From positions 51,584,261-51,648,260 of the forward strand of contig CM031859.1 of NCBI GenBank assembly GCA_018697195.1: a DNA stretch of 64,000 nt, given 5' to 3'. Below, one piece after another: positions 36,201 to 48,595 of this stretch. The position numbers were made by a program, and so were the translations under genes. Position 1 is the first letter of the stretch; every line of letters starts with the position of its first letter. Below the pieces are notes generated by a model, which was not told the origin of the DNA, made no database searches, and saw nothing but the letters and a program-made list of their open reading frames with translations. Source of the stretch: Certhia americana (taxonomy: Eukaryota; Chordata; Aves; Passeriformes; Certhiidae).

Positions 36201-39200
36201 CAAGTGGCCACTATCTTGTTAATAAACATTTCCTGGTTTGTAGTGCATTTTCAACTTGGCTGTGCTTGATATCAGTAAAAGCAAACTAATGAATAAAACA
36301 GGCACTGAAAGAATAAGCTAATCCCTGTGATTCAGCGAGGGAAATATTGTTTGTTCACTTAGACTTGCTAATACGGATATAAGGTACAGATTGCTCATGG
36401 ATGGCATAGCCAGGCTTTCTTCTTTCCCAAACACATGTAAACAAATTGATACACTTCTAAGCAAGACAGCTCAAGGAGAAAGAACATTGGTATCATCAGG
36501 CCAGACTAAATCACAGCTGTCCCCAGTCCCAAACCTGTTCAGAGTTCCTTTTGAAATGTATATATTTACACTTCAATAAAGCATTAGGCAATGAATGAGA
36601 GAAGCTGAACAATCCCAGGGGGATTCTGAACATTGAAATCAATGCAATTTTCTTCCCTGTTTGAAAAAAATCTATTAGCCTCAACACTGAATTACTGAAT
36701 CAGATAGGCCATCTCAGTCTGCCAAGAAAACAAGGCTTATGTCATCATGCTGTCCATCCATCAATCTCTTCAGTACTTTTACAAGTTTATTTCTGCCAAT
36801 TTCAGTCAGATTTGAAAAGGGGACAGAAGTCTCACAGTGGTTACAAAAGGTAGAGTTGAATTAGTTCCTCTATTGAAAGAGAAGCATGCAGAACACAGCT
36901 GTTATCCACTCCATTTGGCAGCAGACAGCAGGATAAATCAGCGTGTGCATATTGGTTGGCCACTCAACAACATAGCTCCAGACCTGCTCTTTTTTTTTTT
37001 TTTAATAGGAACTCTACAAGGAGGGTTTTGGTTATTATCAGGAAAGACAGAGAGAAGCAGTAGGGGACAACAGTCCTGAATACTTATTAAACCAAATTTC
37101 ATTAATTCTGTTCTTCCTGGAACAATTTTTATAATTATATTTGCCTTTATAGTGGAAGGCTAGTGTCCTGCAGACTAAAAATTTCCATTAATTTCACTGG
37201 TATCCTTGAGTGAGTAGGAAATACTTGCTTTTTCTCGGAATATACTTGCTGTTTTTCACAAATTTCAAGTTCAGAAATGGTTGACATAATGGTTGACATA
37301 ATGGTTGTCATTTGCCCTTCTTCAAAAAGTAGGCTACAGGAGTGACCCAACTCATCAAGACCCTTGCCTGAATGAAGCAAGTGCTAGAGCCCCAACTCAT
37401 GTACATGTACAACTCAGCAAACCTAAATGCCTCTAGCTGTGTGACCATAACACAGTTTTATAGCTCTAGTAAATATTACAGATCAGTTTTAACACTGCAT
37501 AAATTAATGGTCGATCACACAGTTTATTATTTATTGTTTATTTATGCCTAACTTGAAGAAAGTAGTTGTGAAATATTCTGCATAATAATATTATGAACTC
37601 AACATGGTAGAACTACATCCTTATTTCTGCACATCACTTAAGTGAAAATGCGCAGAACTGAAGGGATATGCATAAAGCAAGCATTTTTATGAACAGCAGC
37701 ATTTTATTTGATGCGAGCCTGGTTCTGATGCTCCTCAGTGCTAATGAGAACTAATTCCTTAGGGAGTGCTGCTGAAAGCCGATCAGTGATAGAAAAATCA
37801 GAGCCCATAAAACTAATGGACTGTTCCTTGGGCTGATATCCACCAACCATTACTTCATGTGATGAGGTAGCTTATCTTTAAAAAACGGTCAAGTGCCACA
37901 ATCAAAATATTTCACATAAACTGTAGGATTGCATTTAATGTATGGGTAATATTTATCTCACTCTGGAATTTCCTAAAGTAATATTTGGAAAAGATTAGTC
38001 TTAATTTCTTTTAAAAAAATCTTAAATTTCCCGAAAGAGACAATTTTTGATTTCTTTCACTGTCCTTTGACTTTTAAATTATTTTCTTTGTCAGTTTCTT
38101 TTCTAGCCTGTCTTGCTTGAAATTTTGAGACCTAGTTTCCACTGTTTCACTGCTGCCTCATACAAAATAAATCCCCAGCGTAACAACAGCTCTTGCAGAT
38201 CAGAAATGGTTGCTACAAGTTTTAGGCCATCTCATATTTCTTGCCTCATCCTAAGTTCCTGCAAGAGGATGCAGGGTGGGGCTGAGGGCACCATCAGAGA
38301 TGTTCAAGTGCTGCTCTGCACGGGACTGGGGGAGCAGAGCCAGGCAGCACTGCCAGAGAGTGGGAAAGGGCACTGACACAAAGTACCCTTCGGTTTAACT
38401 ACATATAACACTGTCATACCTCCTCCTTGCAACCACCAAAGCTCCTGCCTGAAATCTCTGAATATTACTGCAATTAAAATCAGTAATTTCTAATAAACCA
38501 GTGAAATCAGAAGGATTCAGAGCCTGTGCTTTCTTCCTCCTGCTGTAAAACAAGTTAGGTTGAGGGCAAAACTGGCTGAAAATGTTTCAATATCATTTAC
38601 TAAAGTGTACTCACATCCTATAAAATGGTATGATTTCCATATTTTAAGTAATTTTCTTGCCTTTTTTAAAACTTACCTCTGATGATATGTCAGTCAAGGA
38701 TAAATTTTGTGTTCACAGATGAAAAAAAAAAGTGGGTTTTATTTTTGTTTGTTTGGGATTTTTTGAGGTTTTTTTTTTATTTTTGTTTTGTTTTGTTTTG
38801 TTTTTGTTTTGTTTTGTTTTTAAAAAGAAAATTAGAAGACCATGGGAGCCAAAGAATCTAATATCAGTTTTTCTCTAATCAAAGACCGAGCTGAGTGGGG
38901 AAGCTGGAGGGAGTTGTCACACACACATAGAGAAAAGAATTCCTAATTCATATTGCTTATTCCCATGTTTCCCTTATTCTCATAGTTCAGAACACTAATA
39001 CAAAATCCCTGTGATGCCATCAAAAAAAGAGTAGCTTTTTTTTTTTACCAAATAATTCAGAATTCTACATTTTGCTTTAAGTTTTTGGGGTTATTATATT
39101 TAATTGATTTTAATATTTGTTTCAGAGCACAGTGCCATAGTCAAATGTATTGTTTTAACTAATGGGACAGCAAGCTACAGGGGCAGAAATTTCTTAAACC

Positions 39201-42200
39201 AGCTTTGAAAATTTAGTTGACATATGTGCATCCTAAAGCACAAACCGAAGGCCCAATCCTCTTTTTCTTTCTCCAGCCTATTAGCCTTCTATACCAAGTG
39301 TCTAAAGACAGAATATATAAATACCTGGCCTAAAATATCCTGACATCAATGAACAAAACCAGCATAAACACTGTTTTGTTGCAGACTGTAACTATTCCAG
39401 AAACCTACACCATGAACAAGAAGATTATGTAATGTTAAAGAAACTCCACTTAAAATAAATTTCAAGAATAAAGAAAAACTGATACAGCAGATTTCTGATG
39501 AGAGTTATTATACTGCAGATATTGCTACAATTTTTAATTAATTCAAACTCAGTCAAATATAAGAAAATAAGATAATATCTTTAGTAGCCTATTCAGGTTT
39601 AATTGCAACAGAAGAAGAAGGTTCCATTTCTTAGAAACAAGGATAATAAATCCTATCTTTATTAACAAGAACTCTGTAAAGAAAGACAACAGAGGCTTTA
39701 AAATGGAGAAAAAAACATGTTTTTCTTTTTGGAGCTATCTGGCCTTTGGCGAGAAATAGCAATTGTCACTGTAACTAGGGGGTTTTTTGAGAGTACAGAT
39801 TCAACATCCTTATTAGGAATTTGAAACAGGTTGGTACTTTGGAGGGTGGCTTAACATTCATCAGTAGAAGTTTAAAGATTAGTCAGTGAATGGTGCATTT
39901 CCTCCCACTCAAAACCCACAGGAGTGTGTCTGTGTTATTAGTCTTGACATATTTTCTAATCCATTATCTTTTGAATTAGCAGAGCAGAGTACACCCTCTG
40001 GAACAGGCAAGCTTGCTGCACGCAGCAGTGGACTCATGGGGATTCCTTGGCTGGCCAGGAAGAACTGTTCCTTAATCTAATCCACTCTCCTGTAGAATTC
40101 TGCAGTTGTCTTTTAATCAAGCCAAATAATTTTGAACTATACTAACATACAACTTTGAGAAAAAACTTTAGCTTTGGTTTGGCTGTGTCAGTGTACAATC
40201 TATCACTGTTCTTTGGACTGGGCTACATCTGCCTAGCTCGAACTCACACTATACTCCAATTTGGACAGAGTTGGTAAAGGGATATACTCCAAGGCAATTA
40301 AACAAGAAGGAATTTCCTAATCTTGCAAAAGAAATATCATTATGATGCTACTTATAGCATCATAATATAGTTACTATATTGTTACTATATATAATATAAT
40401 AACATATAATAACATATAATAACTATATAATATAGTTACTATATTATGTATAGTAAGAGAGGTACTAGGAGTTTGCTTGGAATCATAAGTAACAAAAGCT
40501 ATCCTTTATCTGGTGTTTTGTGAGTAGCCTAAGCCAACAGAATGAATAGGACAAACTTCAAATTAACTAATTGCAATTTTCATGAAAAACGAGGCAGGGG
40601 ACCTGTGACTGATGAACTTTTGAATCAGATACATGGCAAGAGTTAGTCCTGTAAATCTTTGCAGTACCAGAGTAATGCAAGCCTTCAGCAGTCCTAACAC
40701 CATTTTTCCCCCCTCTAATTCTCTTGGTTATACACCCAAAGCTACCTACAAGCACAGGTCTCCAGCCATAAACTCTTGGAAATACATAGGAAAAAATAAG
40801 CCTGATGGATAGTTAAAGTTTTAAAAAAAAATTACTACTAGAAGCAGGAGGAGTTAAGTCATCAGTCTACTATGACTACTGATATGCAGGTCTCAAGCAA
40901 GAAGTAAACTCTGCTTTCTCAGAAGGGATGCCACAGCTAATATGATGGAATGAGGGCCAAAGAAAATAGATCAAGGACAATCAAGAAAAGGTATTTTCAA
41001 ACCTGAAAAAGACCCTAGAAAAAACATTCTTCTCAATTAGATGGTTTCAGAATTAAGAATGAAGAATTGGATAAGGAAAACAGAGTTGTGCTAGAAAATG
41101 AAAAATCACAATAAAAATCAACTGTTTTTCGAGATTCTGAAAAGGGTTTATCAATGACATATAAATAAGGCCTAATGGGATGGACAAAAGACTAATACTA
41201 CTATTTCTGAATGAATAAAGAGAGAGAAGGCAGACAGACTTCAAGCAGGGCAGATGGGACAGCGATACCTCATCATTTCACTATGGTGCTGAAACATTCA
41301 GTAGAAGGTCCAAACCTGGGACCATTGTGAAAAGCCCAAGTCTGTTTTCTGGTGTCCAGAAGCACAAAGTGTATGAGCTAACAAGCAGTGTGAAGAAGGA
41401 AGACATTTTGCTGGTACCATGGGTATCAGAGGCAGCCCTCTGCCTAGGGACAGGTGTAGAGCCCCCTGAGAGTTTCTTGGTCAGGATTTAATGGAGAGAC
41501 CAATATGAGTGATGTTGTGGGTGCCTGCTACAGACAAAGTGATTCATTAATGGAATGGTCAATGGGAACGAGCTTTTCTTAGTAAGTTTGCAATGGGAGG
41601 AGCAGCTGAGATAGTTGTGCAGCCATCCAAAGTGACCTAAACAGGCTGGAGAACTGGGCAGAGAAGACTTTCATGAAGTCTGGTGAAGGAAAATGCAAGG
41701 CCCTGTACCTGGGGAAGAACAACCCCATGTATCAACACAGGCTGGGGAAGAATAACAGGAAAGCAGATTTGCCAAGGAAAATGTTGGGGTCCTGGTAGAC
41801 AAGCTGACCATGCTCCAGCAGTATGTCCTTGTGACAAAGTAGTCCAACACCTCCTGGGCTGCATTAGGCAAGGTTGGTGCCAGCACAGGTCCTTGTACCC
41901 CTGATAACACTGGTGAGAGCACACCTGGAGTTTTGGGTCCAGATCTGGGCTCCCAGTACAAGAGGGACATGGATGTTCTGCAGCAAGTCCAACAGAGGTC
42001 ATGAAGGCAATCAAGTGAAGCATCTGAAATAGAAGGGGAGGCTGAGAGGTCTGGGTCTGTTCAGCCTGGTGAAGAGAAGCTCAGGGAGGATCTTATCTCT
42101 TGGTATCAGTACCTGATGGAAAGATAGGAAGAAGATGGAGACAGACACTTCTCAGTGGTGCCCAGTTACAAAAGAAACACAAGCAGTAACAAATACTCTC

Positions 42201-44591
42201 ACAGTAAGAGAATGGAAAGACCAAGTGAGCTCCCAGTCCTGTTATTGAGCTGAAGCCTTAGTAACAGTGGCTCCATACTGCTTTTCTCAGCCAAGGGATC
42301 TCAGTTTAGAAACTGCTGTACAGTTCCTGTAACAGGCACAAGAAGTGACTCTATGACTTCATTATTTGCACAAACTGAGAAGCTGCATTCAGAAAAATAT
42401 TTGAAGACTCTTCACCATAAAGGCATTTTGAGACTCTAGCCTGTGTGATTTTTCCTGTCTGTGAGGAGTCTAGGCCAATAAAGCTCTCAGACTTTGACTT
42501 TTGTGCTTGTGAATAAGCCAGTCCTCAGCGTAAGTTTTTTGTCTGCCTTCTTCCTCAAAGAAGCCCTGGTCACATTTTCTTCAGATGTGCTCCCCCTGCT
42601 TCCCATGTCTGCCTCACCCCATAGAGACTAATCCATACCAGTGATCCAATTAATCCCTGTAGCATGGAAAATGGTTTTCAAAGTCAAGCCTCAGTGATTT
42701 ACAGGAAGTGCCCTTAACAAAAAATGAGTAACATGTTAACCTATGTCGGTATTCCTCTTTTTTTGGTGGGGTTTAAATTGAGGATACTGTCCGTTGTAGC
42801 TGCTAACATATAAGCTTCACCATTTACTCCTACAAAATCTAATCAAATCATTAAAAAGTGTCAAAACAAAGCCTGAAAAGAGTTTTTTCAAAGCTACAAA
42901 ATAACAAATCTGGAATTTTATTTCAAAGCTGCTAGATACCAAAATATTATGCTGGTTTTGGCTGGGACAGAATTAATTGTATTCACAGTGACTACTACAG
43001 GGCTGTTTTGGATTTGTGATGAACACAGGGTTGATAATATGGAGGGGTTTTTTATGTGCAAGGGCTTTTATATGAGCAGGACTTGCACAGAGCCAAGGGC
43101 TTTTCTGCTTCTCATGCTGCCATGGCTGGAAAGGGAAGTTTGGGGTGCACTGGAATTTGGGAGGAGACACAGTCAGGACAGGTGATCCAAACTGACCAAA
43201 GGGATAGAAGGAGGAAGAGGGGAGACATTTGGAATGATTGAGTTTGTCTTCCCAAATCACTGTTACACTTGATGGGGCCCTGCTGTCCAGAGGGATGGCT
43301 GAACACCTGCCTGCCCATGGGAAGCAGGGAATTTGTTATTCTTTGTTTGTTTGAGTGGCTTTTTCTTTCCCTGCTGGTGGGGGAGTGGACAAGCAGTTGT
43401 GCGAAGCTTGTTTGCTGACTGGGGTTAAACCACATCACTTTCAATAACCAGTCCCCAAATAATTAATTTCCACAGCAATAAAGATTAGTGAATATTCAAT
43501 ATGACACTGCAATTTTTCTCCAGAGAAGTGGTTTATGTAGCTTTTAGAAGTTTCAATACACATAGTTTTAAATAGACAATGCTTTTTAAGAGTCTTACAC
43601 ACTGAATGACAAGGAAAAAAGAGAAACTTAATAGGAAGTCCTTCTATTGATATCAATTATCAGTTAACAAATGCTGTGAGGATGGATATTCATGCTTTAG
43701 TCTTCCAAATACTCAAGTATTTTAATTAATGTGATTTGTTAATGTTTCAAATATAGCATGTGACTGAGAGATTAATGAAATAAATATTTTTACATTAACT
43801 GCAAAGTTGAAATATATATAATAAATTTAGATTTGTCCTCCTATCATCTCACTTTTCAACTTCAGTATAGTTCGTTTCTATGATTTTTCTATGAAAAAGG
43901 AAAAACTTGAAAGATGAGTAGAAAAACTATCTATCTATCAAAATTATGGGAAATACAAAAAAATAGACTATAAAAACAATAATCAGTCAAGTAATTTGCT
44001 CAATTTATTATTTATTTATTATTTTGTTCATCAAAATACAAAAAATATGAGTTGAGGACATCACCATATCTTTAATGTAAATGGCTGTCTCATCTTAAAA
44101 CATTTTGAAATAGGTATTTTTTTAATAACAGATTATGTGTAAGCATCACTCTACAGCAAAAGAACAGCACGTGTTTTCCAATCATCTGTTCCTAAAAACC
44201 ACTGAATATTCATGCTGCAGTGTCAACAGAGTTTAATACCATCCTGCTGCAGAGAGCTTGGATGAATTTGCCTTACGGCATTTATGGAGGAAGAACAAAA
44301 AGGTTCACTTTTCATCCCTTTTTGACTAAGCCGCAGATTCCAAGTGAAATCACACAAGATACTCCCGTATGTCAAATTTTCATTAGGGCTGGAGTTAAGC
44401 TTTGTTATATTAATAACTCAAACCATAAAGCTTAACTGACCTTTAGTCACGGTGGTTTCCACTAGTGTAGCTTTCCCAGTCATGTCCTTATTCTCACGAT
44501 GCACCAAATCATTTTGACAACTAACTTGCAATTCCAAAACATCAGCAGCTTGATCTGAGCACCATTTCTTGGTGGTGTCTATGTAGAAATT
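33191..44591 (-). CDS. THEMIS: THEMIS C-terminal tail, 3' part of gene (partial in window)
   Basis: Three minus-strand exons join in frame: 44591-44441 (phase 0 in, phase 1 out), 34493-34355 (phase 1 to 2) and 33254-33191 (phase 2 to stop). They encode about 117 residues. The first resembles the human THEMIS tail as I recall it (an I-D-x-T-K-K segment followed by a Q-N-D-L-V segment). Human THEMIS is likewise the convergent neighbour of LEG1. THEMIS is a T-lineage adaptor with two CABIT domains; it binds GRB2 and modulates SHP-family phosphatases in T-cell-receptor signalling. The CABIT domains, the proline-rich GRB2-binding segment and the promoter are not found here and should lie beyond base 64000. 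The tail runs past the human end I recall. Identity is fairly secure; the last exon is inferred. Confidence 0.75.
34355..34493 (-). CDS. THEMIS: THEMIS tail exon B, acidic, tyrosine-rich
   Basis: A 139-bp exon on the minus strand. It has a strong acceptor (CAATTTTTCAG) and a consensus donor (GGAAGAAG|GTGAGT). Only one frame is open; it enters in phase 1 and so joins exon A through a Gly codon. It reads LGRNYEAEEEEEHDYSYIDE, TIVENIRKEFHDTSIRNERT and LSKGR. If the donor were skipped, a TGA follows immediately after KGRR, so this could also be the final coding exon. Acidic runs flanking tyrosines suggest kinase substrate sites. Confidence 0.75.
35733..35942 (-). CDS. Candidate cassette exon between THEMIS tail exons A and B
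   Basis: On the minus strand, between the acceptor CCAGTTTTCAG and the donor CACTGTG|GTAGGT, a 210-bp segment is open in one frame with both ends in phase 1. It could therefore be inserted between exons A and B without changing frame. The reading begins RDTSVMESLRRNTSRIWRLL and ends DKHGLPVDQIVHC. The composition (basic, then hydrophobic) is unlike the neighbouring acidic exon and I recognise no domain. The acceptor's pyrimidine tract is mediocre, so chance is a real alternative. Confidence 0.22.
38731..38822. repeat. T-rich TTTTG simple repeat
   Basis: Repeated TTTTG units and T runs in the THEMIS intron; on the minus strand this is CAAAA-rich. Confidence 0.85.
40339..40450. repeat. AT-rich palindromic cluster with perfect hairpin
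   Basis: TATGATGCTA (40341-40350) and TAGCATCATA (40355-40364) are exact reverse complements with a 4-nt loop, and two more pairs extend the stem to 12 bp. The following bases alternate ATATAATAACAT and TATAGTTACTATA units, a secondary-structure-prone AT tract. Confidence 0.8.
41490..42180 (+). mobile_element. CR1 LINE fragment, reverse-transcriptase end and 3' region
   Basis: Contains the recognisable CR1 order: a GATGTTGTGGGTGCCTGCTAC block, AGTAAGTTTGCA, AACAGGCTGGAGAACTGGGC, a GCAAGGCCCTGTACCTGGG block, GTTTTGGGTCCAGATCTGGG and TCAGCCTGGTGAAGAGAAGC. Several small deletions and stops destroy the reading frame, and the ORFs here on both strands are CR1 shadows. It sits in the THEMIS intron, antisense to the gene. 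Confidence 0.85.
42950..43437 (+). mobile_element. Bird ERVL-type solo LTR, internally deleted
   Basis: It begins TGCTGGTTTTGGCTGGGAC and ends GGGGTTAAACCACATCA. It contains the GACCAAAGGGATA, CTTCCCAAATCACTGTTAC and GGCTGAACACCTGCCTGCC blocks that I recall from the widespread songbird ERVL LTRs. It is shorter than the full form and lacks the TATA and CRE-like part after the GGGATA block. No convincing target duplication was seen, so the ends may be a few bases off. It lies in the THEMIS intron about 1 kb from exon A. Confidence 0.75.
44441..44591 (-). CDS. THEMIS: THEMIS tail exon A
   Basis: A 151-bp exon on the minus strand. The acceptor is TCTAATTGCAG and the donor AAAG|GTCAGT. The 50 codons read NFYIDTTKKWCSDQAADVLE, LQVSCQNDLVHRENKDMTGK and ATLVETTVTK. 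The similarity to the human THEMIS C-terminus is spread across the exon (I-D-x-T-K-K, Q-N-D-L-V, an A-T...E-T ending), which is unlikely by chance given the gene order. It ends in phase 1. Confidence 0.82.
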
Positions 44592-47500
44592 CTGCAATTA
44601 GATAGAATAGCACATCAACTTTCCATGTAAATTGTTATTCCAAACTGATGTGACATGCAAGAGCAACATTCTTTGGGTTATTTCTGTGAGTTTTAACCAC
44701 AGATCTTTCTGTTTGTCAAAGTCATCAATGACATTTACCACAGAGCTTGTCTTTCAGGCATGTACATCACAAAATAACATGACCTGGAGGCACTCTAGGT
44801 GAAGAGATTACCTCTAAAACACATCTCCAGTCTTTCTTTTCCTTTTTATTTTTGGCTATATAGTGTAACACAAGCAAAAGAAGATTTATGTATCCCTTTT
44901 GGTTGATCCAGATTACTTTCTGATTAACTATTTTTATTGTATCGATTGTTCATTTAATGTGTTCTGTTACATATTACATCACAAACTCATATAAAGGCTG
45001 ACATTTCAATTACATTTACCCAGTAGCATTCACAGCATAGTATAGTTAGATGATGGGAACATACAATTAGGGTGTTATTAATTATAGTTTTATTACACCG
45101 GAAAAAGTAAGTTAGATGGCTGCAATATTTGCATCTTTTGAAATTCAAGTTCCATACACATCTTTCCATAATTATGTTGTTTTATTTTTAATTATGAGGT
45201 ATTTATGTCATAAATACTTTCACTCAAATACATATTTTTAGCTGTGTAAGCAACAGTCAATTAAAAGTGTCAAAAAGATATCTTTGGTGAAGCTCTACAG
45301 TAGCTGCAGTGTAGGTAGCGACCAATTGCAATCATTATACCATAGTATATATTTTAGGAAATAATCAGTATAGATTTTCCGTTCAAAATCAAATGCAGAT
45401 TTTTTCCTTAGCAATGACAAAGCCCGTGTTATTCAGAGAGATAAGGTCACGTTGGTAAATCTGACAGTAGCTACACAGTAACAGGATCTGAACTTTTCAG
45501 AATCAACCCACAATTTGCGAAAGCACAAGCCCACATTTTGCAAAAATTTGCCCTTTTTGAAAAAAGATATCAGCTAGCATCAAAAGAAGTCACTGGCAAT
45601 CAAAACAGAAAATTTGGAAGAGTATATTAAAAAAAAAAACAGATGAGGATGAAATCTACAAAACATAGGGATGATTTTGGCCAGTGGGTGGGTCACAATA
45701 CTGCACAAGTGGAATACCCTTGTTTTTTCAATTAGAGGAATGTATGGTATTTTTCTCCTTTGTCTTAAGAAAATCCCTCTTTTAGGATCGATCTGCAGGG
45801 ATCAGCTGAGTTACAGTACTCAATGCATGTTTGTGCTCTCTAGGTCGTACAATCCTGGGTAGTGCTCAAAAGCAAAAGAACCTCTGAGGCCCAGCAAAGC
45901 TGTAAGCAGTGATGTAATTCACAAGAAACTCAGGGACTTGTAAAAAAGAAATTCAGCTAAGAAATATTTTGCAAAGAGGACAGAAATGTCAGAAGAAATT
46001 CTTTACAGCAGAGAGCTAAAATAACCCAATGGAAAAGGCACTGTTCAAACTAGGACTGTGCTCAGTGTGTTGTGAAATAGGTTCACTAAGGCTACAGGGT
46101 CTTTAACTTTCTTTCACCAGGAGGGCATGACCTCTCTTTTGTCTCCTTTTCTTGGTCTTCTGCACCTAAACATGCCTGTAAACCCCACCTGTTTTCTGCC
46201 AAACTGCCCCAATTATATAAACACTCACTTTATAGGCAGTTATTGAGAAATGTCCACCTTCTGCTTAGGGAAAACAAATGTCTAAATAACTGTGTTTCAG
46301 AGCTGCCACTAAACTAGTCCCATCCTTGGTATTAGTCATAACTCTTTATCACAAATTAAAGGTCTTGGGAAGGGTAGGGTAACTATTATTGATAGGCAGA
46401 TTATTCCTGTGTTCCAGTTGTTTGGCATAATTAGCACACAGAAAGCTTTCACTTAATGGTCAGCTTTCAGGGAAGAATGGAATCTTAATTTAAACTGTAG
46501 ACATAAAAAAAAAAGTCGGTTTTGTTTTTGGTTTTCTTTTTTTAAAGCATGAATTTTCTTATTTTCTAGTCAGCTCCTTATTTACCTTATTAATACTAGC
46601 AATCAATGTGATGTATGACCATGTTGAGCTTATTTATTTTGCACTGCCTTAACTAATTAAAAACAGGCCTTGGTATCAAAATAGAAAGATCCCCTCATTA
46701 AGAAAAATGTATCTGGAATTTGTGCTAATCTTATAATTCATCAGCAAAACCACACGCTGTGAAAAAATAGTTACCTGGGGCACCTTGTAAACAAATTAAA
46801 ATATGCAAAACTCAAACATTTAAAACCAAATAGATTAGAGAAAATGAACCGTCACATCACTTTATGCTGAAATCTGATAGCATTTTAACATCCTTAATAG
46901 CACTATAGATAAAAATTATACTAAAACCCAACAAAGATAAGTTGACTTTTTAAAACTATAAAACAGAGAAGTCTTACAGTTGTCTTTCAAATACTTGGCA
47001 AAATTAACAGCACATAATTTCTATCTAGGCAGAGTCATTGTTCCACTTATTTAAAGAAGTCAGGATATCAGCCATGATTTTCAATATTTACTGCCAGAAA
47101 AACCTAATGCAATTAAAAAATCAAAATCTGAGCTGCAGTTGTTTGTTGTAAGACACTACTCATGAGGAACCCCCAAATCTCAGCATTTGGAAAATGAAAC
47201 CAACATCTAGGTGCATGAACTAAAAATTTTACAGCAATGTTTAAGAATTGCCCATTACATCTTCAGGTTTGCTTATGGTCCAGGACAACTCAGTCGCCAA
47301 AGCATAAAGCCATAAAGCTAAATGAGTCTCAATACACACAGTCCTTCTCAGGAAATAGGAGGTGTTATGTAACACAGGATAAACACAAAAAACTGTGAGA
47401 GCTAGATAAGGTGAGAAGCAAAGGGTTGGAGGTGCATCGCTTTAGTAAGAACAGTAAGAATTAGTAAGAAGTGTCAGAATTCAGCAGAAGCTGCTAACGA

Positions 47501-47620
47501 GTGCAGTGTTTGTCGAAGGTGCATGAACTGAAAATGCTGCAGAAGCAAACTGAGTTTCAGAGTAAGCAGTTTGAATTAGTTTCCCTTGATCACCTGAAGA
47601 GTTTAACACACTGCAAGTTT

Positions 47621-47623
<3 letters not shown>

Positions 47624-47670
<47 letters not shown>

Positions 47671-47680
47671 NNNNNNNNNN

Positions 47681-47732
<52 letters not shown>

Positions 47733-47750
47733 GTGTGCATGTGTATGTGA
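47624..47750. repeat. (GT)n microsatellite containing an assembly gap
   Basis: Pure GT runs on both sides of ten N bases, with a slightly degenerate right end (GTGCGTG..GCATGTG). The long HTHT and CVCV ORFs here are microsatellite artefacts. Confidence 0.97.
47671..47680. other. 10-N assembly gap
   Basis: Ten N bases within the GT repeat; the true repeat length is unknown. Confidence 0.99.
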
Positions 47751-48467
47751 GCTCTCTTCTGCAAGCAAGGCTTCTCTCTGCTTGTCTGCTGCAGAAGCCA
47801 TGAAATCTCACAATAGTTCTTACGTGTGGCACTGGACAAATAGTAATGTTTTCCCTATCTACAGCCACAGTTGCACAAAACCTTTTCCCTAAATGTTGAT
47901 ATCCCCTGCAACATAAGTGTCTGTTCTCATCCTCTTCTCAAAGCTTCAAGCTGTGTTCTCCTCTGTCTTAAAAAATTTGAGCTGTCAACAATCATAAAAA
48001 ATTTGGGCTAGCAACAGTTGTATCCATGTGAATATTTTTTTCATTATTGCGTCTAAATGTTTTTTAACTCATTGACATTTCAGTTATCAGTATCATGTGT
48101 CAATGAGTTCCAGAGTTTATTTCTGCACTGAAATTTACTTTGGGTTGCAAGGTTTCTTTTTAGTGCCTTACTCATATTTTCATGCTGATGCTGTAATTCC
48201 TCTCCATTAATTTTTCTCCCATAATTCAGATTTTTACTCTCTTTCTTGAGCCACCTCTTCTTTAGGTAGAAGAGTTTCTGATCTTTAATCTTTCCCCTTC
48301 CAGGAATCAAATTACAACTCATGATGCACTGACTCTGGAAATTCCTTCTCCTTTGCAAGATACAACTCAAAAATTCTGAAGGCAGTCCTTATCCCACACA
48401 TGCTTCAGACAGCAGTATTTGGTCACAACTACTCAATCAGCCCATAAAATAGCACAGAAGTTCTTAC

Positions 48468-48595
48468 AAAAACACCCCCCAAAACCACAACCAACCAACC
48501 AACCAAAAAAACCTACCAAAAAACCCCTACAAAACCCAATAACAAAACCACAAACCAACCAGCCAAACAACAACCCCCTTCCTCCTCCAACTCTG
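48468..48595. repeat. CA-rich low-complexity tract
   Basis: AACC/AAAC-type units such as CCAACCAACCAACC. The proline- and asparagine-rich ORF crossing it reflects composition only. Confidence 0.8.

Larger units (their letters stand above)
34494..44440 (-). other. THEMIS: THEMIS intron between tail exons A and B
   Basis: 9.9 kb. Contains the candidate cassette exon (35733-35942), the TTTTG repeat, the AT hairpin cluster, a CR1 and an ERVL LTR. No other exon could be supported. Confidence 0.65.

Noticed and set aside
41637..42023. 128-codon minus-strand ORF and its overlapping ORFs
   Set aside because: It lies wholly inside a CR1 fragment; the sequence is recognisable CR1 on plus.
47481..47892. 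Several ORFs of alternating His-Thr or Cys-Val
   Set aside because: Translation of the GT microsatellite and the N gap.
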